Positions 1 through 11,193 of a stretch of DNA of 64,000 nucleotides are shown here, one piece after another; within the stretch, counting starts at the first letter, position 1, and every line of letters begins with the position of its first letter. The translations under genes were made by a program, and so were the position numbers. This stretch comes from Epinephelus fuscoguttatus (taxonomy: Eukaryota > Chordata > Actinopteri > Perciformes > Serranidae), in the NCBI RefSeq assembly GCF_011397635.1, contig NC_064773.1, forward strand, positions 22,484,449-22,548,448. Reading direction: 5' to 3'. The notes beneath the pieces are model-generated. The model searched no databases and was not told where the DNA came from. It was given only the letters and a program-made list of their open reading frames with translations.

Positions 1-965
1 CAGCTTGGTTCACGGGAACATTTGACATGCCGGTGCCAATTAGGTCCAAAACCTTCCCTCAGGACTCACGCACACATACACATACACACACTCGCACATA
101 AACACTCACGACCTTCCCTGAGGCCTCCAGCTGTTTGCTGTATAATGAAGACTGTTAAAGTGGAGAAGAGAAAGTCTGTGTGCTGTGCTGCTACCTGGAG
201 CCCTATGGTAGTTTAAAGTTTCTGATCTAACCAAGGTTTTTGCTGCACAATGCGTTTTGTATGTTTCCAGGATCAAATATGAGTCAAGCTCATGCTGATG
301 TCTCACACAATCAACCCCTGATATTTGAAAAAGTTATGCAATGGTTTGTTTGCACTTATGCGTTCTCGCTGCGACCCGTCTCTGAATTCGCTTTAATGAG
401 GCGCTTTTTGTTTGCTCTGCTCGGCTGTTATGTTAAACTGTGTTTGGCTTTTGTCTGGTAAATCTTGTTTCACACTCATCTGGCTGTGGTATCCTGACAC
501 ATTATGTAACTACACTGCAGCTCTGCGCATATTTTTTAATGTGTTGGATTTGTCCATTGTTATCTCTATACGGGCTGTAGCCACATTATTACTGCAAATG
601 TTCCTCCCTTGTGCTGGCTACATTTTACTGTTCATTCATTAGCTGTCAGAGAAGAAATATCTGTCTCCCTCTTATAAATGAAAAGTTTGATTTATAAGCA
701 ATTCTCTACTACACTACAATGTAGTGTGGCGCTATCTGTTTTACAGGCTTCACATTTGTTTACTTCCTGTCAGCACTACTGTAACATTACCTCTGCTTCA
801 AACCTGAGTGGTCACAGTGCTGTTTTATTCTTAAGTTAACGTTACATCACTTTTCAAAGTTAGCTTTGTACATATTGTTTATAGTATTTACTAGGGATGC
901 ACAATAATATCAGCACTCATTGCTATCAGCTAATATAGGCCTTAAAATGATCAATCAGAATCACA
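1..965. other. Unannotated stretch, no gene recognised
   Basis: Short open frames occur on both strands but none shows a recognisable domain or convincing splice sites. A CA-rich patch lies near 68-105. The text from about 895 (an AGGGATGCAC motif followed by AT-rich sequence) resembles the end of a hAT-type MITE like the one at 51,814, but no second end was found. Confidence 0.4.
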
Positions 966-968
966 GTG

Positions 969-1197
969 GGCCTGGAGCCTATCCCAGCTGACACTGGGTG
1001 AGAGGCAGGGTACACCCTGGACAGGTCACCAGACTATCACAGGGCTGACACATAGAGACAGACAACCATTCACACTAACATTCACACCTACAGACAATTT
1101 ATAGTCACCAGTTAACCTGCATGTCTTTGGACTGTGGGAGTAAGCCGGAGTACCCAGAGAAAACCCACGCTGACAGAGGGAGAACATGCGAACACCA
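969..1197 (+). repeat. Dispersed fish repeat, family with copies at 15.1 and 51.6 kb
   Basis: This segment matches the left two thirds of the longer copy at 15,130-15,473. Shared blocks include GCCTATCCCA, GGCAGGGTACACCCTGG, CATAGAGACAGACAACCATTC and CATGTCTTTGGACTGT, in the same order and strand. Sequences of this kind are extremely common in fish genomes as LINE 3' ends or SINE-like tails. I cannot name the exact family from sequence alone. The copy stops near GAGAACATGCGAAC, so it lacks the distal part ending in GCTGCCC that the other two copies keep. Confidence 0.75.
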
Positions 1198-3220
1198 TGA
1201 CGATAAGAGTATGCATGCATAATATGATGTTAATTCCACTACAGAAGAGACTTGCCGGGGAAAAAAGTGGATATATCAACATTGGTATTGGTTATTGTCA
1301 AATGAGTCATGACACGTTGGCATACTAGACTATTGAGTCTGAGTTAATTTCTCTTTCAGTCATGCTTGTTGTTGCCTTGGTTAACAGTATGACATCAATA
1401 TGTCATAGCATCGCGAGCATCACGATATGAATTTTTCATATCATGTTAAAAAATTTACCGGTATTATTGTGAAAGAGATGAAATGGCACACTCCTAATCC
1501 TACCAAATATGGCCTGTGCACCCAAAGCCTGATAAAAGTTGTTCCTCAGTGCCCTAGATTCCCATTGCTGTCTAACTAGACCACCAAATGTGTATTAACT
1601 CGCCGCCAAAAGTAACCCATGATGAATACTTTTATTCCTATTTACTGCTGTTTGAATAGTGTTTGCTATAAACTGCAGTGCCCCACTGTTTTAGGAAGTA
1701 AGTGAACATTTTCTTTGAGTGACAGTTAACAGTTGTGACCTGTTATGTGCTGTGACAAGCAGCTCTGTAGGTCACTCTGTTGGTCCACACACATTTCCCC
1801 ACAGTTTTTGCCCCAGGAGGCTGAAAGTTGGCATGGAGGTCAAGTGTATGTGTGTGTGAAGGTGTGTGTTTGTGTTCATGCCAATTGGCTAAAAGGGGTT
1901 CACCCTTATTAGAGAGGTTAGATAGTATCAAAAGGACCAAAACATCGTCGGGTACCCTAGCACCATCCTTATTTTGAAATCTCTCTATTTGCAAATTAAA
2001 TATGCTCTACCAGATGCATCCAAGGCTTTCAAGGCTTTTTGGAACATTTTCAATCATCAAGCAAACCTTTAAATGTTGTTATTTCAACATTTGCGTCACT
2101 GCTGCAGAGGTTTCAAACCACTGACCTCAACAAACCGCCACTCTCCAGAGCATCCTATCCCATTTTAGCTCACTCTGCTGTTTAAATGAGCTCGACCTGA
2201 CTCAACCTGCTGCACCCCACTGAGGAGGCCACTCATGAATATTTTAACACAAGTTTGCTCATTGCACAATGAACTGTTTGCCTCGTTGCTCGGAGCCACA
2301 TATATGCAGCCGCTCATGCATGAAGTGGAGTGAGTATACACACATGGACATGTATGTATGTTTTCACTTACTGTACCTCTACTGCTGCACTGTAAGTACA
2401 GGTACACATACACACACTCATCATCACACTCACACACACATCCACCACACACACACTGTGATTTGATGACTTTTGATGCTAATGAGCTGTTGTGGTGTTT
2501 ACCCGACACGCATGGTGGGTGTCGCATGGGGGCAGCCGCCGCCTGCTTTTAATGATGTTTATTTGGCACACGTCTGAGGAGTGAACGGGGGGATGGTGTG
2601 TGTGTATGTGTGTGACTGACTGGCAGATGTTTAAGATGAGGGAGGGAGCGCATCAAGCAGATAACTCCTGCAGATAACTGAGCAGTGTCACGACCCAGCG
2701 TTCAACGAATGAAGGAACACGACCGGTGCTTTGTATTTCTGCTGTTTGAGTTTTTAAATGGCATGTTCTAATTGTTATTCTCTTGTCTTGCTGACTGTTG
2801 AAGCATGCTTGCTTCTTTTGAACAGAGACAAGATTTGTTAGGCCATCAAAGGGCGGGTTTCAACTCGCATTAATGTTTCGGTGAGCTGAGCGCTGAAAAG
2901 AAAAACCAACCCTGAAGATAATTAGCAGCCTGGATTCTTAAGACATGAATAAATCTGCTGGATGAATAAGAAAGGAGTTGTGTTTGAATGGAAGAGGTTG
3001 GTAAGTTGTTTGGAGACTGGACTGCCCTAATGGCTAATAGTCCGTGTGTCCTTGGCAACGATAAGGGCAAAGATGGTTACAGTACCTGATGAGGGCCAGC
3101 GTTTTATTTTGGAAAATTTGTTCCTATCCAGTTTGAGGGGAAAAGAACCAGGATTTTGTCACCATGTTTTGAAGCAATTTGAAGGAAACATTTTTAATAT
3201 CTGCCAATAAACAGCATAGT
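1198..3220. other. Unannotated stretch with CA/TG-rich patches
   Basis: No gene is supported. Imperfect TG/CA simple sequence occurs at about 1843-1875, 2400-2460 and 2597-2615, and it produces the Thr/His/Cys-rich open frames seen here on both strands. The rest is ordinary unique-looking sequence. Confidence 0.4.
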
Positions 3221-3224
3221 GAAT

Positions 3225-4930
3225 ACCAACTTATCCTCATATAACAATTCGTATGATATCTCACAAAAATGCACATTCAACAATGTGTATGATATCTAAC
3301 AAATTAGCACCCCCCCCCCCAAATGACATTATGTACTCAACATAAGGTTATGTAGGTTGGGTTTAGGCATGTAAAGTTACATAGGATAGTATAGGGCAAG
3401 TAGAGGGATACAGGTTAGGTTTAGGCAAGTAAAGGTGCATAGGTTTGGATAGGGCAAGTAAAGGTATGTAGGTTAGGTTTAGGTGAGTACAGGTGCATAG
3501 GTTATGATAGGGCAAGTAAAGGTATGCAGGTTAGGTGTAGGCAAGTAAAGGTACATAGGTTACGATAGGGCAAGTAAAAGTACGTAGGTTAGGTTTAGGC
3601 AAGTAAAGGTACTGAGGTTAGGATAGGGCAAGTAAAAGTACATAGGTAGAATAAGGCAAGTAAAGGTACTTAGACTAGGATAAGACAAGGAAAGGTACGT
3701 AGGTTAGGATAAAGCAAGTAAAGGTACGTAGGTAGGATAAAGCAAGTTAAGGTACTTAGATAAGATAAAGCAATTAAAGGTACGTAGGTAGGATAAAGCA
3801 AGTTAAGGTACTTAGATAAGATAAAGCAATTAAAGGTACGTAGGTTTGGATAAGGCAAGTAAAGATACGTAGGTAGGATAAGGCAAAAAAGTATGTAGGT
3901 TAGGATAAGACAAGAAAAGGTACATAGGTAGGATAAGGTAAGTAAAGGTACTCAGGCTAGGATAAGACAAGAAAAGGTACGTAGGTTAGGATAAAGCATG
4001 TAAAGGTACCTAGGTAGGATAAGACAAGAAAAGGTATGTAGGTAGGATAAGGCAAGTAAAGGTACTTAGACTAGGATAAGATAAGGAAAGGTACGTAGGT
4101 TAGGATAAAGCAAGTTAAGGTACTTCGGTAAGATAAAGCAAGTAAAGGTGTGTAGGTTTGGATAGGACAAGAAAAGGTATGTAGGTTAGGATAAAGCAAG
4201 TTAAGGTACTTAGGTAAGATGAAGCAAGTAAAGGTATGTAGGTAGGATAAGACAAGAAAAGGTACATAGCTAGGATAAGGCAAGTAAAGGTACTTAGGCT
4301 AGGATAAGACAAGAAAAGGTACGTAGGTTAGGATAAAGCAAGTAAAGGTACGTAGATAGGATAAGACAAGAAAAGGTACATAGCTAGGATAAGGCAAGTA
4401 AAGGTACTTAGGCTAGGATAAGACAAGTAAAGGTATGTAGGTTTGGATAAGGCAAGTAAAAGTACGTAGGTAGGTAAAGGTACATAGATTAAGTTAAGGC
4501 AAGTCAAGGCCAGTAGGTAGAGTAGATTTAGACAAGAAAAGGTACATAGGTTAAGATAGGGCAAGTAAATGTACGTAAGTTAGGGTTATGCAAGCTACAT
4601 AGGTTAGGCTTAGGCAAGTCATGGTACGTAGGTTGGGATAAGGCAAGCAAAGTTACGTAGGATAGGTTAAGAAAAAGAAACATGGTGACGACGTTCTTTA
4701 AAATAACTCAAAATTCACCTGGTTTTGCACGGTCCTGAGCATTGGTCTTCTAGGGTAAAGTCCTGTGTCTGTATACGCATCCACCACCCCTACCTGCTTC
4801 TTTACAAGGACTTTCCGTCTTTATACTACTTCCTTTTTTACTCCCATCAGTGCATTGGTCATGTGGTGTGTTACTTTTTGTAAGTACACAGATGAACAGT
4901 GCAAAAGAACAGCCTGTGTATGATGATGTA
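3225..4930 (+). repeat. Family-A dispersed repeat, copy 1, with expanded tandem core
   Basis: Left flank (about 3225-3310: TATCCTCATA, ATGCACATTCAACAATG, GATATCTAACAAATTAGCA) matches the reverse complement of 45,590-45,690 and the direct sequence at about 38,690-38,735. Right flank (about 4,695-4,930: TTAAAATAACTCAAA, GGTTTTGCAC, CTTTATACTACTTCC, GAACAGTGCA) matches 32,340-32,630 directly and 44,215-42,497 in reverse. The flanks enclose a minisatellite. No transposase frame is present; the minus-strand frames rich in Leu, Tyr and Pro are a by-product of the repeat. Likely a non-autonomous DNA element, but terminal repeats and a target duplication were not resolved. Confidence 0.75.
3340..4670 (+). 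repeat. Minisatellite, about 29-bp unit, about 45 units
   Basis: The unit reads approximately AGGCAAGTAAAGGTACGTAGG followed by TTAGGATA or TTAGGTTT, about 29 bp. It repeats from about 3340 to 4670 with substitutions and occasional loss of 1-5 bp. Units near the left carry TTTAGG, central ones carry GATAAGG or GATAAAGC, which suggests local homogenisation of variants. The reverse complement of the unit (CCTAAACCTAACCTACGTA) is the core motif of the array at 44.2-45.6 kb. Confidence 0.9.
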
Positions 4931-5158
4931 GTAATAATGTGATAAGTGCTCCATTCATCACCATATTAGCTTGTATGGTAAATTAGCAAACCAGGCATCA
5001 TCCTTGTTTAATCTATTTGTTTAATAATCTGATAACCTCACAGTCCAATCTGTTTGCTGCCATAATTTTATTCTCTCTAAAGGACCAGCAAATTCTTTGG
5101 AGAGAACAGCATCTGTCTGCACATTACATCTAAGGTCATGGTTATCTGATGGGGAATC

Positions 5159-5194
<36 letters not shown>

Positions 5195-5585
5195 TAATAC
5201 AGTGTGCCACCGCTTGTCACCAGAAAAACATGAGGGAAAGGCTGATGGAAGCTGCTGGTTGTTGGCACCTTAATTTCTGCTGTCCTCTAGAAGGACAACA
5301 CAGAACGAGGATATGTGTGTGTGAGTGTGTGTGTTTGTGTGTGTGAAATGATAGAGATAGCTGGCGTCGACACATGTCACTGCACTGGATTTGCTTTCCT
5401 TTGATGGAACAAATGATGACCGGTTTCACCTGCTGGTGGTAATGGAAAACCAAAACCATGCAGTCACATGCTCTAAACTATTCAAAGCTGCACTAATTAA
5501 TATTTCTATAATAACAATGTGTTACATGACTGCGTGCAATATTTAAGGGATCACTTGTTGTGACAAACCCACAGAGAATTACCCA
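4931..5585. other. Unannotated stretch with (TG)n microsatellite
   Basis: A (TG)14-type run lies at 5163-5191 and an interrupted TG tract at 5311-5344. Nothing else is recognisable; the open frames here are driven by the simple repeats. Confidence 0.5.
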
Positions 5586-5589
5586 ACGC

Positions 5590-6134
5590 AATCACCAGAA
5601 AACATGTTGGCATTATACATTCATGCAACTCACGGCTAATTACATTTGTATGTTACTATATGGCAGATATGTTGAAACCTTACATTTAAACAAAGCTGTG
5701 ATTACCACGTCATTATGGTCAGGGAAAAGACCACGTTGTAGCTTAAGATGTCCAGTTTTGGGAGTACAATCCCAGCTGAAACAGCAGTAATGTCTCTGTT
5801 AAAAAGCACCGCTTTTCTGTCACTATCCCAAGAGAATAACCTGACTGGCCGCTAAAAACACTCACATTTGGTCGCTAAAAAACCACTGGAGACGCACCAA
5901 TGCCTCCCTAAAACACAACCAGTTTTTTGTTTATTGTTGGTTTCTGCCAGTGGTCTGCAGCTTGGCAAACATTTTGTCTAGGTGCCACACCATCCATTAG
6001 CCCCTCCTCCTTTACATGACAAAGTCAGCTCATACATGAAATCAGAGCTACTTAACTTTAGGAACATTAATATGTCATATGTAACATATTCATGGTTTGC
6101 AGTAAAGTACAATGCCAACAGTTTCTTCTGGTGA
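5590..6134 (+). repeat. Family-B element with imperfect terminal inverted repeats
   Basis: The left end (5590-5625: TCACCAGAAAACATGTTGGCAT) is mirrored by the reverse complement of 6098-6134 (GTCACCAGAAGAAACTGTTGGCAT), about 28 of 35 positions matching. Weaker similarity continues inward. The left 300 bp also match the reverse complement of 36,650-36,915, including the blocks TGTTGGCAT, TACATTTGTATGTTA, TTTAAACAA and CAGTTTTGGG. This is a MITE-like arrangement with no coding capacity. The superfamily was not determined because no clear target duplication was seen. Confidence 0.6.
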
Positions 6135-6664
6135 CTGGGATGAATGATCATCTGACTCTGCAGTTCCCCTCAACTTTAAGTAGCATTTTAACGTCTTTCA
6201 GCTCATTGTTTTAGTTTTCTTCACTGTTTAACTTTGTACTGTTCAGTCTTACCACTCTCACCAGTGAGTGTGTTTACATGTGCAAAAAATGTTCTGATCA
6301 GGTTTTTGGAGAATCATGGGTATGAGTGTCACCTGTAAACACCATATCCCGGTTTTGACAAACCTTAATATGCTAGCTGGAGTACTCCAATAGAAACTGT
6401 GATACAGTGGCAAACACTGTGTTTTCATAGGTGTGGTATTATTAAGTTGCATAATAGACGGTTAAATAGAAATTATATGATGATGTTTAACAAGCTGAAA
6501 TGATTACTAATGTTTTTTCCATGTCTACTGTTGCTAATGTATATTCCTTATCAACTTATGAGATGATACACTCCAGTTGCCAGAATAAAATGCAATGAAA
6601 TGGGCCTAGGCAAGATGGCTAACAAGCAGCAGAAAGCAGCAGAGCCCTGTTTGAGACCAACAAA
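6135..6664. other. Unannotated stretch
   Basis: Ordinary AT-rich sequence without a supportable gene. The piece near 6268-6350 (TGTTTACATG and CTGTAAACAC) resembles fish MITE ends of the type also seen at 25.7-26.4 kb, but it was not resolved. Confidence 0.35.
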
Positions 6665-7485
6665 CAACAAAAGCAGGTATTTTCAAAGACATTTCCAGTC
6701 TTGTTTGTTCAGGATTAAAAACTGGTCTTTTAAAACGAGAGGCTTGGACATTTCCAGGCATCTTTGTTCATGACAAAACTTTGTAGTATTTTTGTTAACA
6801 AGATGTCGGGACATTTTCAGCTGTGTTTGCTGTGACAAAACCAGGGTTGTTGTTTTTTTTTTCAAATAAGAAGTCAGGACATTTTCAGCCGTGATTGCAG
6901 CGACAAAACCTGGTATTTTTTAGCAAGAGGTCAGGACATTTGTAGCCATGTTTTTGTGACAAAACCAGGTACATTTTTTTAAACAAGAGGTCGGGACACA
7001 TTCAGCCATGATTGTTGCAACAAATCTGGTATTTTTTAGCAAGAGGTCAGGATGTTTCCAGCCAAGTCTGATGTGACAAAACCAGGTATTTTTTTAATGA
7101 GTGATTGGGACATTTTAAGCCATGTTTGTTAGCAACAAAACCTGGTATTTTTTAACAAGAGGTCGGGACATTATCAGCCGTGTTTGTAACGTGTTTGTAA
7201 CGACAAAACCTGATATTTTTAATGAGCGGTCACAATGCGTCCAGCCATGTTTGATGTGACAAAACCTGGTATTTTTTTAACGAGAGATCAGGACATTTCC
7301 AGCCATATTTGTTCACAACAAAATCTGGTATTTTTTTTAGCAAGAGGTTGGGATGTTTCCAGCCATGTTTGATGTGACAAAACCGGGTATTTTGTAACAA
7401 GAGGCTGGAACATTTTCCAACCGTGGTTGTAAAGACAAAAGTGGATATTTTTAAGTGAGAGTTTGGGACATTTCCAGCTGTGTTT
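6665..7485 (+). repeat. Satellite array, 58-60 bp unit, about 13-14 units
   Basis: Each unit contains, in order, a block like AGAGGTCGGGACATTT, then CCAGCCATGTTTG, then GACAAAACCTGGTATTTTTT. Units differ by substitutions and by the length of the T run. One single unit of the same type (TTTCCAGTCAGGATTGTG then AAAACCAGGTATTTT) sits inside the family-B copy at 36,675-36,720, so the array probably grew by amplifying a piece of family B. No coding frame spans the array. Confidence 0.85.
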
Positions 7486-9370
7486 ATAGTAAATGTAGTC
7501 TTTTTCAGGTGAGGGTTTGGTGGACCTTTTGTCTCTTTGTTCTCACAGGTGAATGTGTTTTTGGTGATTGCTCATTTGATCATGTGTCAGAACTCACCGC
7601 TGTTCACAAATACTTCAAGACTTCACACGAAAGCAGATTTGTCTGTCCATTAATTGTAAATAAAATATATTTTACAATTAAATAAGTTGTTTATTGTTAC
7701 AAGAATCCCACCTTTTTTCTTTCTTCTTTTTTTAATCTTTTAGTGAAAACAAACACATCTCTTCAGAGCAGACACCTGTGTCCTCTCATGAGCTAATTCA
7801 CCATCTTTGTTTCCACTGGCCAACTTGAACTAACAAAGCCAGATGATGGCTTTAAAAGAACACCTGTGTGAGGTGCTCTGTTTCGTCTTTGTTCAACCCA
7901 GCAGGTTTAGATGTTACTACTGCTTTTATTCCCTTTGTGGAACGTTTGGTTTTACAAAGTCCCCATTTATGAAGCTTTGAAGGCTTTGAAATCTTTCTTG
8001 AAAGCTGATAAAAGCAAATTACTTTAAACAACCTGAAGTCTAGATTTAATTTTTAGGTCTTACACTCAAAGTCGATGACTAATTTGCTTGTTTTTGAGCA
8101 AATTATGGATTCTTCATTGTGCTCTTTCTTCCCTCTGTATGCCCTGTTCACATCACAAAAGATATTTAACTGCGAAATGCAGGCAGGTCACACATCTAAA
8201 ATCACAAAGCTGCAACAAAGACAAACATCTCAATGCCACTAATTGAGTCCTTTGACTATTTGGCTTAATTCAGTTCCAATATTGGGCTTGGCCACAGGCA
8301 GAAAATCCACTCTGTGCACAGCAGGTGATGCATGGAATTGAGAGTGAAACACCATTTCTAGGATTCACAAAGGAAACATGAGCACAGATGACACAGATCT
8401 CGACACATTAAATACCTTTTAGTCGAAGGTGAAAGAAGTGTTTGGTGACTTACATGGTACTGGGGGACAACTACACAGAAAACCACATAATAAAACAGCT
8501 CTCAAATAGAAGTAGAGGCTTGTTACACATAATTTTCAAGTGCCAAATTAAAGGTGTTTTTTAGTGCTATTTGCAGTCTGAGGTGAAAGGCACAGTGCAC
8601 CTTTAACTTTCCATCCCACATTGTCCATCTTAGTTTTCTTCTTCGTCTTCTCTCACAGTAATCAAAGCAGATAACAGAGGCTCCTCACACCCTGCCTCAC
8701 TTCATCTTCTCCCATCTTTCTCATTTTCTCCCTTCCGTCCTGACACTCAAAGTTATTTCCCAAGCTTTTTGCTGTCTTGATTTTAATTACACAAAGTCCT
8801 TTTGAGTGGGAGGGCTGCGCTGCATCACAGAGCTGGAGGTAATCATAATGTGGTTATTCATGTCACATCCAAAAGGAAGGAAGGAAGGGAAGTTGAGGTA
8901 ATTGAGTCCACGGCAGATACACGGCTCCTCTGCCGAGGCCAGAGGGTAATGAGCAGAAGTAGGGTGTTTGTGTGGATGTTTATCAGCCTGTCTATCCATA
9001 TGTTTGTCTGCGTTTACCTGCTGATCAGCGTGAGAGGGACAGACGAGATCCGACAAAACATGTTGTGTTGAACTTGTTCTGAGCTCCAGGAGAGACAGAA
9101 ATTATCTTCACAGTCCCCCTGCTAATTAAACAAGTTACTATTATCATTAACCAGTCTAACTTATATCTCATTAATGTCAGTGTTAAATTGTTAATATAAT
9201 TGCTTCTGAGAAAAAATAATATCATATAGGTGCTTAAATATCACTGGATAATATGTTCTGCCTTTCATGCAGCGCATGGCTATAACTTAACATCATATTT
9301 CTGATAGTAGCTATACTGTCCTTTACTATAATTAAATATACGGCCGTAGCTGCTGGTTTCATACTAGTGA
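7486..9370. other. Unannotated stretch
   Basis: No gene is supported. A short GGAA run lies at 8873-8890. The interval 8630-9060 is non-repetitive within the window and could be intronic or regulatory, but this cannot be decided without comparison with other fish genomes. Confidence 0.35.
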
Positions 9371-9375
9371 ATTAA

Positions 9376-10514
9376 GTGCCAGTATCAGACGTGTTGATAA
9401 AAGGTTCACAGAATCTCAAATTGTTTTGGTGTGAGTTGCAGAGTGTTGGAGATATCAGCCATAGAGATGTCTGCCTTCTCTCCAGTATAATGGAACTAGA
9501 TGGCACTCGGCTTGTGGTGCTCAAAGTGCCAAAAATACATTTGAAAAACTCAGCAGCAATGTCTCTTCTAAGAAATCATGACCTGGTTACTCAAGGTAAT
9601 CCACAGACCTTGTTGTGAGCAGATTCATGTAGGAACTACTTTCTATTGACCAAACTACACCTGCTAACCGCATCACCAAACAGAAGGAAGTATGCATCTA
9701 CTCATGGATGCAACACACTCTCACTTACAACTTGTCAAATACCTACGCCTGGTCAGTTGCTCTTCATGTCAAACTATGATCAGTTTTAGACGCTCAGGGG
9801 TAGCATGCCAGTACACATTCATTACATGCATTGTGTCTTTTAAATAAACTTCTGTTTTTACAGAAAATATACAGTTTCGGCTTGTTAAATGCACACAGTC
9901 TCCAAAATACACATAGAACGTGGTTAAAAAACTTTGTTTTTACATTTGTGTACTTTTGTTTTAGGCAGCAAAATCATGTGGTTAGGTTTAGAAAAAACAT
10001 GGTCTGGCTTTTAATGAGTGAGTCTGTCACTAACGTAATGTAACATCACATTACATACATCACTAGCACGCTATCATATTCTTAAAATAATGCAACTGAC
10101 TTTTGGTTTCAAATGGGACACAAACCGCAGTCCTGGCGATGAAAGTCCAGAGTTTGTTTGACCCATCCACCTCCCCTCCTGTATGCCCTGTGCGGACTAT
10201 CTCGCTCTTTACACTAGGGCAGTTGGTTGAAGTATCAAGAGATGTCGCCACCTGGTGCGCCTCATACCGGGGGGCCTTGTTGCATCAGTATCTGACACTG
10301 AGGGCTACTGGCCAAGTGTCAGTATTTGACGAGTTGGGCTTGGTTGAGCTCAAGACTGGGTTGTTAACATTAGCTAGCTCAGTGGTGCTAGATGAGCTGG
10401 CAGTAGATGCACGATTCCTTCTTCCTTTTCTTTCCACGCCAAGAGATTGATAAACAGCACTACAATTAAAAGGCTGATGTGTATTTTTGATTTTGGGGTG
10501 AACTGTCCCTTTAA
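9376..10514 (-). repeat. Composite dispersed element with an internal family-A fragment
   Basis: The right end on the minus strand begins TTAAAGGGACAGTTCACCCC, a very common start of fish non-autonomous elements that I recognise from fish transcripts. The left block (about 9420-9660, TTGTTTTGGTGTGAGTTGCAG and AACTAGATGGCACTCGG) belongs to the same known type. Between them lie a second motif (CAACTTGTCAAATACC at 9732 and, inverted, near 10,330) and a family-A fragment. The order suggests one old element split by later insertions. No coding capacity remains. Confidence 0.6.
10030..10220 (+). repeat. Family-A dispersed repeat, truncated copy
   Basis: The sequence TTAAAATAATGCAACTGACTT, GGTTTCAAATGGGACACAAAC, AAAGTCCAGAGTTTGTTTGACCC aligns with the right flank of family A at 32,340-32,430. 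The preceding GTGGTTAGGTTTAG at 9980 is a single remnant of the core motif. There is no tandem array. The copy is embedded in the larger 9.4-10.5 kb element. Confidence 0.65.
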
Positions 10515-11191
10515 TGCATCAGCGAAACGACAATACTGAGTGTCAGCTCGGGTAAAAATGTTGCGTAAATCCTGACTTTGACTCAATGGTCAGTCCAAAT
10601 AAAGTTAAAGATCCCCTCCAGACAAGATTTAAGACACGCTGATATGTGTATGTGCTCTGGAGGCTTCAAGTTTAGTGTAAAATACAGATTGGCTACTTGT
10701 TGTGATGTCTCAAAATCCTGCTTGAAAAAAAGCCTTGAAGTATCTTTTATCTCTGAGTGGTAGCAGGATTACTGCCAGAAGACTTTCACTGTATTTCCTT
10801 GAACTTCGACTGTGTGCAGTGACAGTAAAGTTCAATCTAATTGTATTCATTAGTAGCTCTGAATCAGTTTAGACCATTCTCCCTCAAGAATTATATGACT
10901 TATTCACAGGAGGTAAACTTTAAGCCCTGTGGTGTTCGTAGCTCTCTCTTCTCAGTGTGTCACCGGATCCTTTAACACAGCCTGTGTCCAAGAGTTTCAG
11001 CAAAAATATATATTTTACTCTCAAAACTGCATTCCCTTTTTGAAATGACTCCAGGATATTTGTCCTGAAGGTCCACTGTGTATGATTTAGGGGAATATTG
11101 GCAGAAATGAAATGACGATAATAAATAAGTGGTTTCTTTACTGTATTAATGAGAATTGTTGTATTTCCCTGACCTTAGAATAGGCCATTTA
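10515..11191. other. Unannotated stretch
   Basis: Nothing recognisable; no supportable coding frame or RNA gene. Confidence 0.4.
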
Positions 11192-11193
11192 TA

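Noticed and set aside
3670..4564. Series of minus-strand frames rich in Leu, Tyr, Pro and Thr
   Set aside because: They are translations of the 29-bp minisatellite in more than one phase; composition and period follow the repeat.
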